DNA from: Planctomycetaceae bacterium
GTDB taxonomy: Bacteria; Planctomycetota; Planctomycetia; Pirellulales; Pirellulaceae
Reading direction: 5' to 3'
Length of the DNA stretch: 48,888 nt
Assembly: GCA_002862205.1 (NCBI GenBank)
Contig: PKCN01000269.1
Coordinates: 1-48,888, forward strand
Below the pieces are notes generated by a model. It searched no databases and was not told where the DNA came from. It worked only from the letters and a program-made list of their open reading frames with translations. This document shows, in pieces, positions 1 to 8,644 of the stretch. Each line of letters opens with the position of its first letter. The first letter of the stretch is position 1. The translations under genes and the position numbers were made by a program.

Positions 1-2
1 CG

Positions 3-1589
3 CTGCAGATTCTAAATCAACTCAGAGAGAAAAAACCCCACAGCATCCTTGATTTGAAGCCCAACACGCCGCATTGGCTGGTCGAGGCCATCGAGAAGTT
101 GATGTCGCGTGACCCCGATAGCAGGTACCAAACTGCAGCCAAAATCATTGTCGCACTATCCCAACATTCACAAACAATTCCGAAGTCTGCCTCGGATTCA
201 CCTCTCCCCAATTCACCTCTCACCAATTCACCTCTCACCAATTCACCTCTCACCAATTCACCTCTCACCAATTCACCTCTCACCAATTCACCTCTCACCA
301 ATTCACCTCTCACCAAGCTTCCAACCCTCATTGCTGCATGCACCCTCATGGTGGTCATTGGTGCGAGCTATCTTCTATGGCCTGATAATTCGGTTCAGAA
401 TCTGAAACCGGTCTTGGATCCTGTTGTCGTTGGTCCCGAGCAGACTGACTTCCGAATCACCATCAAAACCAAGGGCGACGCTGCTCGTGTCTTTTCCACA
501 CTCAACGAAGCCGTCACCCAGGCCAGCAGTGGTGACATCATTGAAATCGAAGGTGACGGCAAACATGAGATTGCATCGACGATTGAGACAAATGGCAAGG
601 AGCTGACCATTCGATCGTTAGCGGGCAGTGAACCCGTCCTGACGATCAGCAACAACGAGGTGGCCAGCGGAATCACATCGAATGCAGATCTCGTGCTTGA
701 AGGCCTTACCTTTCGACTCATCAACCAGAATGCAACCGGTTTGGCTCGTGGGCCAAGACAGAGGGCCGTGCATTGCGTGAGCGGCAACCTGCACATTTCG
801 AATTGCCGGTTTGACGCCATCAGCAGTAGACCTGATTCTCTCAAATGCATCACCGTGATCAAAGCCAAACAGTGCGAAATCAGAAATTCTGAATTTTATA
901 CTGGACCGCTCAACACTGCCTTGGACATTGGCATGATCCCCGGAACTGATCTCAAAATCGAAAACAATTTGATCGCCGCTGGCTCAGCGATCGAAATTGC
1001 ATTTCCCAGCCGCAGCGTTCCAGAAACAGAAACAAAAGTGCGTCTTGCCTGCAACACTGTCTCGGCTGTCTCAGGGTTATTGGTTTTGTTATCGACCCAA
1101 CGGGAACGCCCTCCCGAGAGCCCCGTGCCTGTGGAGACCCAAGGCAACGTTTGGGATGTGGAATTCCTTGTGTCTCTCGCGGTGCAACCGATCAAGGAAA
1201 ATCAGATGCGGCCAGAAATCAATCAACGCGTTCTTGAGCAAATGATGCTTTGGCAAAGCGTGGACACTCGCTTTCTGATCCGGCAAGCGTATGTAGGCAT
1301 AAGTCGTCCGAACCAAAAGATCCGGATGATGCACAACCTGTCAACACGAGATGAGTGGGAGGCACTTTGGGGACGAACAGAAACATCTTCTCTTCAGCTT
1401 CTGAATCCCCCACGCAACACAGGTTTATTCAGTCGGGAACCCAGCACACTTGGCCCCAAAGATTTTCTACCGCTGCTTTCCGAAGGACCACAGGGGAGGC
1501 AACAACGAATCAGCGGTACCCAACTGGATATGGTTGGTCCCGGCTCCGAATACACCACCTGGATACTGAGCCAAACCCCCACCAAGTGA
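3..1589 (+). CDS. Ser/Thr protein kinase, C-terminal part, with membrane anchor and beta-helix-like domain (5' truncated)
   Basis: The reading frame is open from base 3 and enters from outside the window, so the catalytic N-lobe is missing. The first ~55 residues (LREKKP, then PHWLVEAIEKLMSRDPDSRY) match the end of the C-lobe of planctomycete eukaryotic-type Ser/Thr kinases. Then follow a Ser/Pro linker with tandem SPLTN pentapeptides (about residues 65-104), one membrane segment (about 107-128) and a ~390-residue extracytoplasmic region. Its start (VFSTLNEAVTQASSGDIIEI) is typical of right-handed parallel beta-helix (pectate-lyase-like) repeats. A signalling kinase with an outside sensory domain is the likely role; the ligand is unknown. 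It ends facing the convergent symporter gene. Confidence 0.8.
   Translation: MQILNQLREKKPHSILDLKPNTPHWLVEAIEKLMSRDPDSRYQTAAKIIVALSQHSQTIPKSASDSPLPNSPLTNSPLTNSPLTNSPLTNSPLTNSPLTNSPLTKLPTLIAACTLMVVIGASYLLWPDNSVQNLKPVLDPVVVGPEQTDFRITIKTKGDAARVFSTLNEAVTQASSGDIIEIEGDGKHEIASTIETNGKELTIRSLAGSEPVLTISNNEVASGITSNADLVLEGLTFRLINQNATGLARGPRQRAVHCVSGNLHISNCRFDAISSRPDSLKCITVIKAKQCEIRNSEFYTGPLNTALDIGMIPGTDLKIENNLIAAGSAIEIAFPSRSVPETETKVRLACNTVSAVSGLLVLLSTQRERPPESPVPVETQGNVWDVEFLVSLAVQPIKENQMRPEINQRVLEQMMLWQSVDTRFLIRQAYVGISRPNQKIRMMHNLSTRDEWEALWGRTETSSLQLLNPPRNTGLFSREPSTLGPKDFLPLLSEGPQGRQQRISGTQLDMVGPGSEYTTWILSQTPTK
196..315 (+). repeat. 15-bp tandem repeat, 8 units
   Basis: The unit attcacctctcacca occurs seven times without change at 211-315, preceded by one copy with a single mismatch at 196-210. 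In frame it encodes SPLTN pentapeptides in the linker between the kinase domain and the membrane segment. Perfect identity at third codon positions points to recent expansion by slippage rather than selection on protein sequence alone. Confidence 0.97.
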
Positions 1590-1680
1590 ATCACCCGCTG
1601 CTCGCGACAACTCACGAGTCCCAGCCCGCCAGGCACGAGTCAGAAGCCACAAGTCAACAAGCGGTGATTTTCTGTTTTTA
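1589..1680 (+). terminator. possible terminator after the kinase gene
   Basis: Arms AATCACCCGCT (1589-1599) and AGCGGTGATT (1661-1670) pair with one bulged base, and the right arm is followed by TTCTGTTTTT. The loop is long (~61 nt), which weakens the case. It lies between convergent genes, where a terminator is expected. Confidence 0.35.
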
Positions 1681-1686
1681 CTGAGT

Positions 1687-3153
1687 TCAGGGCTCTGCAA
1701 CATCGGGCTTGTTGCTGGTGACAAGCGAGACACCAATGAACAGCACCAATGAAACAAGCAGGGCGACCGCACCGGAATCAATATTCAGAGGGACATTGAA
1801 GTTGAATGCTCTGATGGAGAAGTTCACGATCAGGCTTGACGCAATCGCAACACAGGCCGCAGACGATGTGGCTCGCTTCCAATTCAAACCAATGGCAACG
1901 GTTGGCACGAGGGCGGCGGCAAATGTCCCCCACCCAAATGCTCCCAGAAGTGCCACCATGTCACGACTGTACAATGCGAAGATCATGGCTGTACCACCAA
2001 TCAAGACGGTAACGATTCTGGCCCATTTCAATTCGTTCTCAACCGGCTTTCCACGAATAGCCACCGGAATGTCATGCACAATGGCTGCGGCGCCGATGTT
2101 CAGAAAAGCATCTGCCGTGGACATGATCGCTGCGAATAAACCAGCAAAAACAATTCCGGCAAGAATCGGGTGAGTGAAGTACTGAAGAAAATCAGGAGCA
2201 GCACTGTCAGCATTCGCTAATTCAGGATGAGCATGGCTGATCACAAGCGCCCGCATCGTCAAGCCGACCACAATCCACAACAGGGCCGTGACCATGTAGC
2301 CTGCAATCGTAGCGGGCAGGGTCCATCTGGCATCCTCAGCACGACGTGTCATCATCAATTTGGTAATCACCTGCGGTTGCCCTGCGACTCCTAACGCAAA
2401 GACGAAGTACCAGGACAGACACCCGATCATGCCTTTGCTGCCCCAAGGGCTCATTGATTGTGGATCATCGACAACCAGAATCTCGGATATCCCTGCCAAT
2501 CCTCCGTCCACAGTCCAAATGGCTGTCAGGACAACCAGTACTGCGGCAACCATCATGATCACTCCCTGAATCAAATCGGTATAAACCGATGCAATGATTC
2601 CCCCCGTCACACAATAGAACACCAACAGGACAGTCGAAAACAAGGCACAGGCAAACAGTGACACTTCGCCATAAGCGGTCAACCCACTGACCAGACTTTG
2701 CAGTACCGTCGCCATGGCTGCAATCTGTGTTGCCAGATAGCCCATGACGCCCAGCACGATGGCCACTGCAGCCAACACGCCTGCAGTCGTACTTTGATAG
2801 CGGGCTTTGATTACATCTGGCAACGAAATCGAATCCCGCTTGACCGCCCATTCGCGTAGTTTTTTTCCCAGCAAAAAAAAGCAGATGGCGTAACCGATGG
2901 TCGTTGAAATCACAATCCACAGGGAACTTATCCCCATCCGGTAGACCAAACCCGGTCCTCCCACAAATCCAAAGCCACTCATGGCGCTTGAGAAGATTGC
3001 AATCGAAGTCACAAAAATTCCCAGATCGCGGCCAGCCATGAAAAAATCACGGGCACTTTTGGTCTTTCGCATTGCCCACAGCCCGACAACGATGCAAAGC
3101 ACAAAGTAAATGGCAACACAGGCAACGATGATCTGGGCACGATAACTTTCCAT
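1687..3153 (-). CDS. sodium:solute symporter (SSS family)
   Basis: A 488-residue polytopic membrane protein with about 13 hydrophobic segments. The N-terminal region (SARDFFMAGRDLG, followed by a segment rich in small residues, SSAMSGFGFVGGPG) is the pattern of the SSS/SLC5 family (PutP, PanF, ActP), which imports organic solutes with Na+. The substrate cannot be told from sequence. Its ATG overlaps the stop codon of the upstream small membrane protein (TGATG), so the two are probably co-translated. It is the last gene of the minus-strand catabolic block and may import an intermediate handled by that block. Confidence 0.85.
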   Translation of the reverse strand: MESYRAQIIVACVAIYFVLCIVVGLWAMRKTKSARDFFMAGRDLGIFVTSIAIFSSAMSGFGFVGGPGLVYRMGISSLWIVISTTIGYAICFFLLGKKLREWAVKRDSISLPDVIKARYQSTTAGVLAAVAIVLGVMGYLATQIAAMATVLQSLVSGLTAYGEVSLFACALFSTVLLVFYCVTGGIIASVYTDLIQGVIMMVAAVLVVLTAIWTVDGGLAGISEILVVDDPQSMSPWGSKGMIGCLSWYFVFALGVAGQPQVITKLMMTRRAEDARWTLPATIAGYMVTALLWIVVGLTMRALVISHAHPELANADSAAPDFLQYFTHPILAGIVFAGLFAAIMSTADAFLNIGAAAIVHDIPVAIRGKPVENELKWARIVTVLIGGTAMIFALYSRDMVALLGAFGWGTFAAALVPTVAIGLNWKRATSSAACVAIASSLIVNFSIRAFNFNVPLNIDSGAVALLVSLVLFIGVSLVTSNKPDVAEP

Positions 3154-3692
3154 CAGTTCGTTCTCTCAGTCGTGGATTCACCGACATCCGAGCAGACGTC
3201 TGTTTGAACCTTTCCATCAACGAACCATTTTTGGAAACCTGCGACGTAGATGACGGTAAACAGACCAGGCACCAGCCAGACGCCAAAAACCATCCACGTG
3301 ACCGGAGCAGGGAAGGGTCCCCAAAGTTCTCGATCTGAATCAGTCGCGTACTCTCGCCATGACAACATCATCGCGACAAACGTCAGTACGTAAATCAATC
3401 CAACACCAAGGATCCAAGAGCGGAAACGCCTGATCTCTGGACTGGACGAATCAACTCCGACCAACAACGTTGCAGTCAGAGTAACAATCACCACGATCCC
3501 GAACACAAGGCCCTCGTTCCAGCGAACGATGTCCTCTTCGCTGCGAGGCCCACCGACCTCCATGACAGAAAGAGTGAAATCGGGATGCTTTGCAGAGGGC
3601 ACACGAGCCTGCTCAAAACCCATCGCGGCATAAAGCAGCAAAGCTCCGATCACCAGACACAAAGCCAACAACCAACGTACTACGTCAAACAT
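3153..3692 (-). CDS. small four-helix membrane protein paired with the symporter
   Basis: About 179 residues with four predicted membrane helices (near residues 3-25, 60-80, 95-115 and 130-152) and a short polar C-terminus. I chose the ATG at 3692, which has a GGAAAGGGG Shine-Dalgarno-like stretch; a longer frame to 3722 lacks one. No family was recognised. Its stop overlaps the symporter start by one base, an arrangement seen where a small subunit accompanies an SSS transporter (known example: the YhdT-PanF pair). An accessory-subunit role is inference only. Confidence 0.7.
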   Translation of the reverse strand: MFDVVRWLLALCLVIGALLLYAAMGFEQARVPSAKHPDFTLSVMEVGGPRSEEDIVRWNEGLVFGIVVIVTLTATLLVGVDSSSPEIRRFRSWILGVGLIYVLTFVAMMLSWREYATDSDRELWGPFPAPVTWMVFGVWLVPGLFTVIYVAGFQKWFVDGKVQTDVCSDVGESTTERTN

Positions 3693-3824
3693 GGAACCCC
3701 TTTCCGATCCTTGCTCACCCACATTCGACCCTTCTGGTCATTTTGTCCGGCCATCGGATCCCTCAACTCTGATTCATTGTGATATCGCGACTTGAATCGC
3801 ACTGCGGCATCCTGACCGCGGTTT

Positions 3825-5405
3825 TCATTTCGTTGTTTCCGGTTTTGCCTGACGTTGAAAATCGATCACTCGATCCATCAAGTCACATGCTTCAGCACGC
3901 AATCCCTGGTCTGGCTTGAGTTCGTCACCGATTTCCAAATGCTGATCGTTCTTCTGATCATAGGCTGGCCATGCGACCATTCCCTCGGCATTGGGGTCGC
4001 CCGATCGGGCGAACTGTGTCCAGTAGCGAATCATCGCACTTGCAATCGCCCGATCGACGTCATCAATTTTCGTCTCGTTCAAAGTATTGAAGACGTACGG
4101 TATTTCAGCGGCGTGGGCAGCTTTCAGCCATGGCCAGGAACGACTGTTGCGTGTGAAATGGTACATCCAGGCAGGAGACTCTCCTGCCTGCATGGCTCGC
4201 AGGTATTCCCGAGTAGGCCGCACGAACCAGACATCAGTGATTTCCTGAACCACCGAGTCACGGATACTCGATTCATCGTCAACGCCATAGAGCTCAAGCA
4301 CCTCCCCAACCTGCTCGGGGAAACGTCGACCGATCGCCTCGCGATGTTCCTCAACCGATTCATGAACCTTGGCTGGCGTGAACATGGTTCCTTCATCCCG
4401 ATTGGTGCCCGCGATGGTGGGTACTCGATTGTGCTTTCCGGCGGCATAAATCACTGACGGGAAATCAGGCAACAACCAACCCTCTCTGACCACTGGCAAT
4501 CTTGGCTTCAATTTTTCCAGCACCTGCTCGGCAGGAATCGCTCGCAGTTGCTCCAGAGTATTCCCTGCCTCACCCCCCGTTTCATCCAAAAGTTTGCTCA
4601 CCTCAGTGACACCAACCTCCTCAGCTGATGGGCCATAGTAAGACGGTTTTTTGAGATCACGGAATATTTTTGGATCAATCCACGCGCTCTGCAGGATCGC
4701 CTTATGAAACAGACCGTTTGCAAGCGGTGAAGCAACCAGCAGGTACACACTTGTGCCACCGGCCGATTCACCAAAGATGGTGACATTCTCTGGATCCCCA
4801 CCGAAGGCGGCGATGTTGTCACGGACCCATTTCAACGCATGGATCTGATCAAGAATTCCGTAATTACCCGATGATCCGTGCTCAGACTCTGCGGTCAAAG
4901 CGGGATGTGAAAGAAAGCCAAACGCTCCCAACCTGTAATTGATGGAAACCAGAATGACATCGCGTTTCGCGATTTCATCACCCATGTATCCCCCTTCATG
5001 TGCAGACCCTTGAGTGAGCCCTCCGCCATGAATCCAAACCATGACAGGTAGCTTTTCAGCTGGCTGCCTGGCAGGTGCCCAAACATTCAGAAACAGACAG
5101 TCCTCTGAAAATGGACCTGGCCGTTTTCGCCCTTTCTGCAAACACTTGTTACCAAACTGATTGCACTCGCGCACACCCTTCCATGGCTCAACGGTTTGCG
5201 GGGGCTTCCAACGTAACGCCCCCACCGGCGGCGCCGCGTAGGGTATTCCCTTGAATACGCAAATGGACGAATCATCCTCAAGCAACTCTCCGCTAATACT
5301 CCCTGATTCTGTACGCACAGTTCGGCTTTGAGCAGCATCAACAGCGAGAGGCGGCAACCACAGCGCCGCGCCACAGACCAACCACAATGCCATTCTTTTC
5401 ATCAT
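3825..5405 (-). CDS. secreted type-B carboxylesterase
   Basis: A ~526-residue alpha/beta hydrolase of the carboxylesterase/cholinesterase family. An N-terminal signal peptide ends near VDAAQS. Family signatures are present: FKGIPYAAPPVG, EDCLFLNVW, WIHGGG (oxyanion hole) and GESAGG with the nucleophilic Ser near residue 214. A later acidic residue in NRDEGT and a His in AAHAAEIPYVF complete the expected triad. It likely hydrolyses carboxylic esters in the periplasm. The ATG at 5405 follows an AAGGATAGG stretch; an in-frame ATG at 5435 has no ribosome site. It is a tandem paralogue of the next gene, ~50 bp away. Confidence 0.85.
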   Translation of the reverse strand: MMKRMALWLVCGAALWLPPLAVDAAQSRTVRTESGSISGELLEDDSSICVFKGIPYAAPPVGALRWKPPQTVEPWKGVRECNQFGNKCLQKGRKRPGPFSEDCLFLNVWAPARQPAEKLPVMVWIHGGGLTQGSAHEGGYMGDEIAKRDVILVSINYRLGAFGFLSHPALTAESEHGSSGNYGILDQIHALKWVRDNIAAFGGDPENVTIFGESAGGTSVYLLVASPLANGLFHKAILQSAWIDPKIFRDLKKPSYYGPSAEEVGVTEVSKLLDETGGEAGNTLEQLRAIPAEQVLEKLKPRLPVVREGWLLPDFPSVIYAAGKHNRVPTIAGTNRDEGTMFTPAKVHESVEEHREAIGRRFPEQVGEVLELYGVDDESSIRDSVVQEITDVWFVRPTREYLRAMQAGESPAWMYHFTRNSRSWPWLKAAHAAEIPYVFNTLNETKIDDVDRAIASAMIRYWTQFARSGDPNAEGMVAWPAYDQKNDQHLEIGDELKPDQGLRAEACDLMDRVIDFQRQAKPETTK

Positions 5406-5458
5406 CCTATCCTTCGTGTCTGGACCCGATTTCATTGTTAATCAATCGCGTGTTTTCT

Positions 5459-7123
5459 TCACTCGTAGAGCTGCTGATTCGCATGATCATGCACATCAAG
5501 CTGCCTCTGTTTCAAACTCATTCCAATGCCTGTCGAATCACCAATGTTCAAAAACTGTTTTTGTTTCCGGTAACTTGGCCAGGTTGGCAAATCAGCCCCA
5601 TTTGGATCACCGGTCTCAGCGAATTTCACCCACTGCGCACGCATCATATCCGAAACTCTCTGTTCTGCGTCTGATGCATTTTCCCCAAGCGTCCCGAAGA
5701 CAAATCTGAGTTCAATCGCATGGGGTGAACCTGTGTCCGAAGATCCTGCCCCAGGTTTAATGAACTGATACTGATAAGCGTCCATCGGAATACTGTTCAT
5801 GCCTTCAAGAAGCTGCCGGGTGGGATACAGAAACCAGGCGTCCGTCACAAAACGAGCACCGTCTGATTTGTAGTCACCACCTGCTTGACTGGAATAGAGA
5901 GAGATGACGGCCCCGGAACTGGCACCATAGAACCGCCGTAACGTCTGCTCAAATTCATCACGATTTGGAGGCAGGAAACCGGTGAAATACGCGCCTTCAT
6001 CTTTGGTTGTACCAATCATCATGGGGACGCGAGCCTGCTTTCCTGCCGCAAATACGGCAGCCGGATGGTTCTCCAGCACTGAGCCATCAATCGTGACCCG
6101 TGTCTTGTAATAAGGTCGTCCCTCAATGAACTCTCTGGCGGGGATCTCACGTAACTGCTGCATCACCGGCTGGGCAGATTGTTGATCGACAAAATCAGCT
6201 GCCCATGATTCTCCAAGTGCCTCAGCACTGGGCGTTGAAGATACGGGCTGACGCAGTTTGACCACATTGGCTTCAGCCAAATCATTGATATATCCAAACA
6301 TCCATGGGCTTTGAATGATCGCTCGATGAAACAACCCACTCGCCAGAGGTGACGCACACAACGCGCTGACACTGGTGCCACCTGCTGATTCACCGAAAAT
6401 AGTTACATTGCTGGGGTCCCCACCGAAGGCGGCGATATTATCACGAACCCATTTCAATGCTTGAATCTGATCAAGTAGCCCATAATTGCCAGAAACATGC
6501 TGCTCGGACTCTGCAGACAGCTCGGGATGTGCCAGGAACCCAAGGGCACCCAGTCGATAATTGATCGACACCAGGACCACACCCTGGCGCGCCAGCTGGC
6601 TGCCATCATATTTGGCCTGGCTGCTCCATCCCCGATTCAGCCCTCCACCATGTATCCAAACCATGACAGGACGTTTCGTCTCCGGTCCCGGGCTTGTCGT
6701 CCAAACATTCAAAAACAGACAGTCTTCGCTCATCTCCGGGGGCTCGCTACGTCCCGACATATTTTGCCACGCCACCTTACCGAATTCTTCACAACGCCGA
6801 ATCCCATTCCAGCTAGCAGGTGGCTGTGGTGGTTTCCAGCGCAGATCGCCGACCGGTGGTGCCGCAAAAGGAATCCCCCGGAAGACGGTCAGTTGATTGG
6901 TCGCGTCCAGGCGAACGCCACTGACACGCCCTTGGGCAGTGCTCACAATCGGCCTCAATTCAGCTCCAGCCTCATCTGCATGCGAGACACGAACCAGCAC
7001 GCCCGTCAGCCCCGCGGTGAGACAGAGCACAGTGAGACAGAGCACAGTGACACAGAGCACAGTGAAACAGCGCACAGTGAGACAGAACACGGAGCGAAAC
7101 TTGATACGCAGCACAGCGATCAT
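5459..7123 (-). CDS. secreted type-B carboxylesterase with repetitive signal peptide
   Basis: A ~554-residue carboxylesterase/cholinesterase-family protein, paralogous to its downstream neighbour. It has FRGIPFAAPPVG, EDCLFLNVW, WIHGGG and GESAGG (Ser near residue 246), with later TTKDEG and a His in SPHAIELRFVFG. The ATG at 7123 is preceded by GAGGAAA at ideal spacing, so this start is favoured over longer alternatives reaching 7174. The hydrophobic core of the signal peptide (residues 14-38) is five near-identical pentapeptides, C-x-T-V-x, encoded by a 15-bp tandem repeat. The substrate is unknown. It probably belongs to the same transcription unit as the aldehyde dehydrogenase 61 bp upstream. 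Confidence 0.87.
   Translation of the reverse strand: MIAVLRIKFRSVFCLTVRCFTVLCVTVLCLTVLCLTAGLTGVLVRVSHADEAGAELRPIVSTAQGRVSGVRLDATNQLTVFRGIPFAAPPVGDLRWKPPQPPASWNGIRRCEEFGKVAWQNMSGRSEPPEMSEDCLFLNVWTTSPGPETKRPVMVWIHGGGLNRGWSSQAKYDGSQLARQGVVLVSINYRLGALGFLAHPELSAESEQHVSGNYGLLDQIQALKWVRDNIAAFGGDPSNVTIFGESAGGTSVSALCASPLASGLFHRAIIQSPWMFGYINDLAEANVVKLRQPVSSTPSAEALGESWAADFVDQQSAQPVMQQLREIPAREFIEGRPYYKTRVTIDGSVLENHPAAVFAAGKQARVPMMIGTTKDEGAYFTGFLPPNRDEFEQTLRRFYGASSGAVISLYSSQAGGDYKSDGARFVTDAWFLYPTRQLLEGMNSIPMDAYQYQFIKPGAGSSDTGSPHAIELRFVFGTLGENASDAEQRVSDMMRAQWVKFAETGDPNGADLPTWPSYRKQKQFLNIGDSTGIGMSLKQRQLDVHDHANQQLYE
7017..7091 (-). repeat. 15-bp tandem repeat in a signal-peptide core, 5 units
   Basis: The plus-strand unit gtgagacagagcaca recurs at 7017, 7032, 7047, 7062 and 7077. 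The first two copies are identical and the others carry 1-2 substitutions. On the coding strand it yields Cys-x-Thr-Val-x pentapeptides that form the membrane-spanning h-region of the esterase signal peptide. Confidence 0.92.
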
Positions 7124-7184
7124 GTGAACATTTCCTCTGGATACTTGCCGCATTATTTTTTTTCTTTTCGTCATCGAATCGGAA

Positions 7185-8597
7185 TTAGGAATGAATGACC
7201 ACCGATTTCATCTCTGTCATTTCATCGATCGCGTATTTTGGTCCTTCTTTGCCCAAGCCACTATCCTTGATCCCGCCATAGGGCATCAGATCCGTTCTCC
7301 AGAGTGGCCCACCATTGATGTGCACGTTGCCACAATCGACCTCCTTGGCAAATCTGACAGCAGCATCAACATCCTGCGTAAAGACACCGGCACTCAGGCC
7401 GAAATTGCTGTCGTTGGCCATTTCGATGGCATCATCAGCATCGCGAGCAGAACAAACAGCGACCGCTGGTCCAAACAACTCATCTTTGACAACTTTCATT
7501 TCTTTTCCAGCTGACAGCAAGAGCGTGGGTTCCATGAACGCTCCCTCGCGTTGTCCCCCACACGCGATCGAAGCACCCTGCTTTTCAGCTTCGCTGATCC
7601 AGTCGTGGACCCTTGCCGCATCTGCACTGCGTACCATCGGCCCCATTTGTGTTTGGCGGCTTAATTGATCCCCGGAAACGATCGACTCAATCTGCGGTAT
7701 CAACTTCGCCATCAGCTCGTCATGCACCTGGTCTGTCACAATCAACCGCTGTGCAGAAATGCAGACCTGACCTGCATTTGCAAAACCACTGAACACGGTC
7801 GCAGCAACCACTTTGTCAAGATCAGCGTCCGGCAGCACGATCAAGGGACTGTTTGCCCCGAGCTCCATGGTTACTTTCTTGATTCCTGCGATCGCACAAA
7901 TCTGCTCACCCACTTCGTAACTGCCGGTGAAGCTGATTTTCCTGACACGTCTGTCACTACAGATCGCTTGCCCCACGCTTCTGCCACTACCAGTCAGACA
8001 GGAAATGGCGGTCCCTGGCAAACCGGCATCCAACAATGCTTTGACAAGGTGCAAAGCAATCAACGGTGTGTCGCTGGCCGGCTTGAGAATCACAGCATTC
8101 CCTGCCGCCAACGCGGGTCCTACTTTGTGACAAACCAAGCTGAGTGGAAAATTGAAGGGCGTAATCGCTGCAACGACACCACATGGAATGCGGAGTGTGA
8201 AGCCAAGTTTATTTTGCACCCCCTGCCCACCATCAAGAGGCAACACCTCACCACCTAGTCGCTTTGCCTCCTCGCCACTCAATTCCATCGCTTGAGCCGA
8301 CCGCTCAACCTCTGAGGTCGCCTCGGTGATTGTTTTCCCTTCTTCACTACTGAGCACCTGCGCAAGCTGGTCACGTCTTTCCAGCAGCAGATCGGCAGTG
8401 CGACGCAGGATTTGAAAGCGTTCATATCCTGTCAATGCAGCCATCACCTTGGCACCAGCCTGTGCCGAATGCAACGCAGCCTCAACATCCGCAGCGGAGG
8501 CAACAGGGACGGTATCAATCACGTCTCCATTGGCAGGATTGGTAACATCCAGCTGTTCTTTTCTGTCCTGCCATTTCCCCGCAAGAAAAAACTTCAT
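7185..8597 (-). CDS. NAD(P)-dependent aldehyde dehydrogenase
   Basis: A 470-residue ALDH-superfamily enzyme that oxidises an aldehyde to the acid in the cytoplasm. It has the N-terminal beta-hairpin typical of short ALDHs, the ITPFNFPLSL segment, the cofactor loop SFTGSYEVG, the general base in MELGANSP and the catalytic Cys in GQVCISAQR. Overall it resembles the lactaldehyde/succinate-semialdehyde/non-phosphorylating GAPDH branch; the substrate is not resolved. It follows the Fe-alcohol dehydrogenase by 47 bp, suggesting alcohol to aldehyde to acid conversion by the pair. A phosphonoacetaldehyde dehydrogenase role is possible but not favoured by the neighbours. Confidence 0.85.
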   Translation of the reverse strand: MKFFLAGKWQDRKEQLDVTNPANGDVIDTVPVASAADVEAALHSAQAGAKVMAALTGYERFQILRRTADLLLERRDQLAQVLSSEEGKTITEATSEVERSAQAMELSGEEAKRLGGEVLPLDGGQGVQNKLGFTLRIPCGVVAAITPFNFPLSLVCHKVGPALAAGNAVILKPASDTPLIALHLVKALLDAGLPGTAISCLTGSGRSVGQAICSDRRVRKISFTGSYEVGEQICAIAGIKKVTMELGANSPLIVLPDADLDKVVAATVFSGFANAGQVCISAQRLIVTDQVHDELMAKLIPQIESIVSGDQLSRQTQMGPMVRSADAARVHDWISEAEKQGASIACGGQREGAFMEPTLLLSAGKEMKVVKDELFGPAVAVCSARDADDAIEMANDSNFGLSAGVFTQDVDAAVRFAKEVDCGNVHINGGPLWRTDLMPYGGIKDSGLGKEGPKYAIDEMTEMKSVVIHS

Positions 8598-8644
8598 GAT
8601 TCATTGTGCTCCACGAACCGAAACAATTCAGCTTAAAAGTACTG

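Noticed and set aside
196-315. Possible CRISPR array (also at 7017 and 28619)
   Set aside because: The units are contiguous 15-mers with no spacers and lie in frame inside protein genes.
17-358. Minus-strand frame with repeated VRGEL pentapeptides
   Set aside because: It is the reverse reading of the 15-bp repeat inside the kinase gene; the plus frame has the kinase, membrane and repeat-domain logic.
7185-8597. Phosphonoacetaldehyde dehydrogenase for the aldehyde dehydrogenase
   Set aside because: It lies more than 30 kb from the phosphonate operon and is coupled to an Fe-ADH and CoA-transferase genes; no residue pattern specific for phosphonate was seen.
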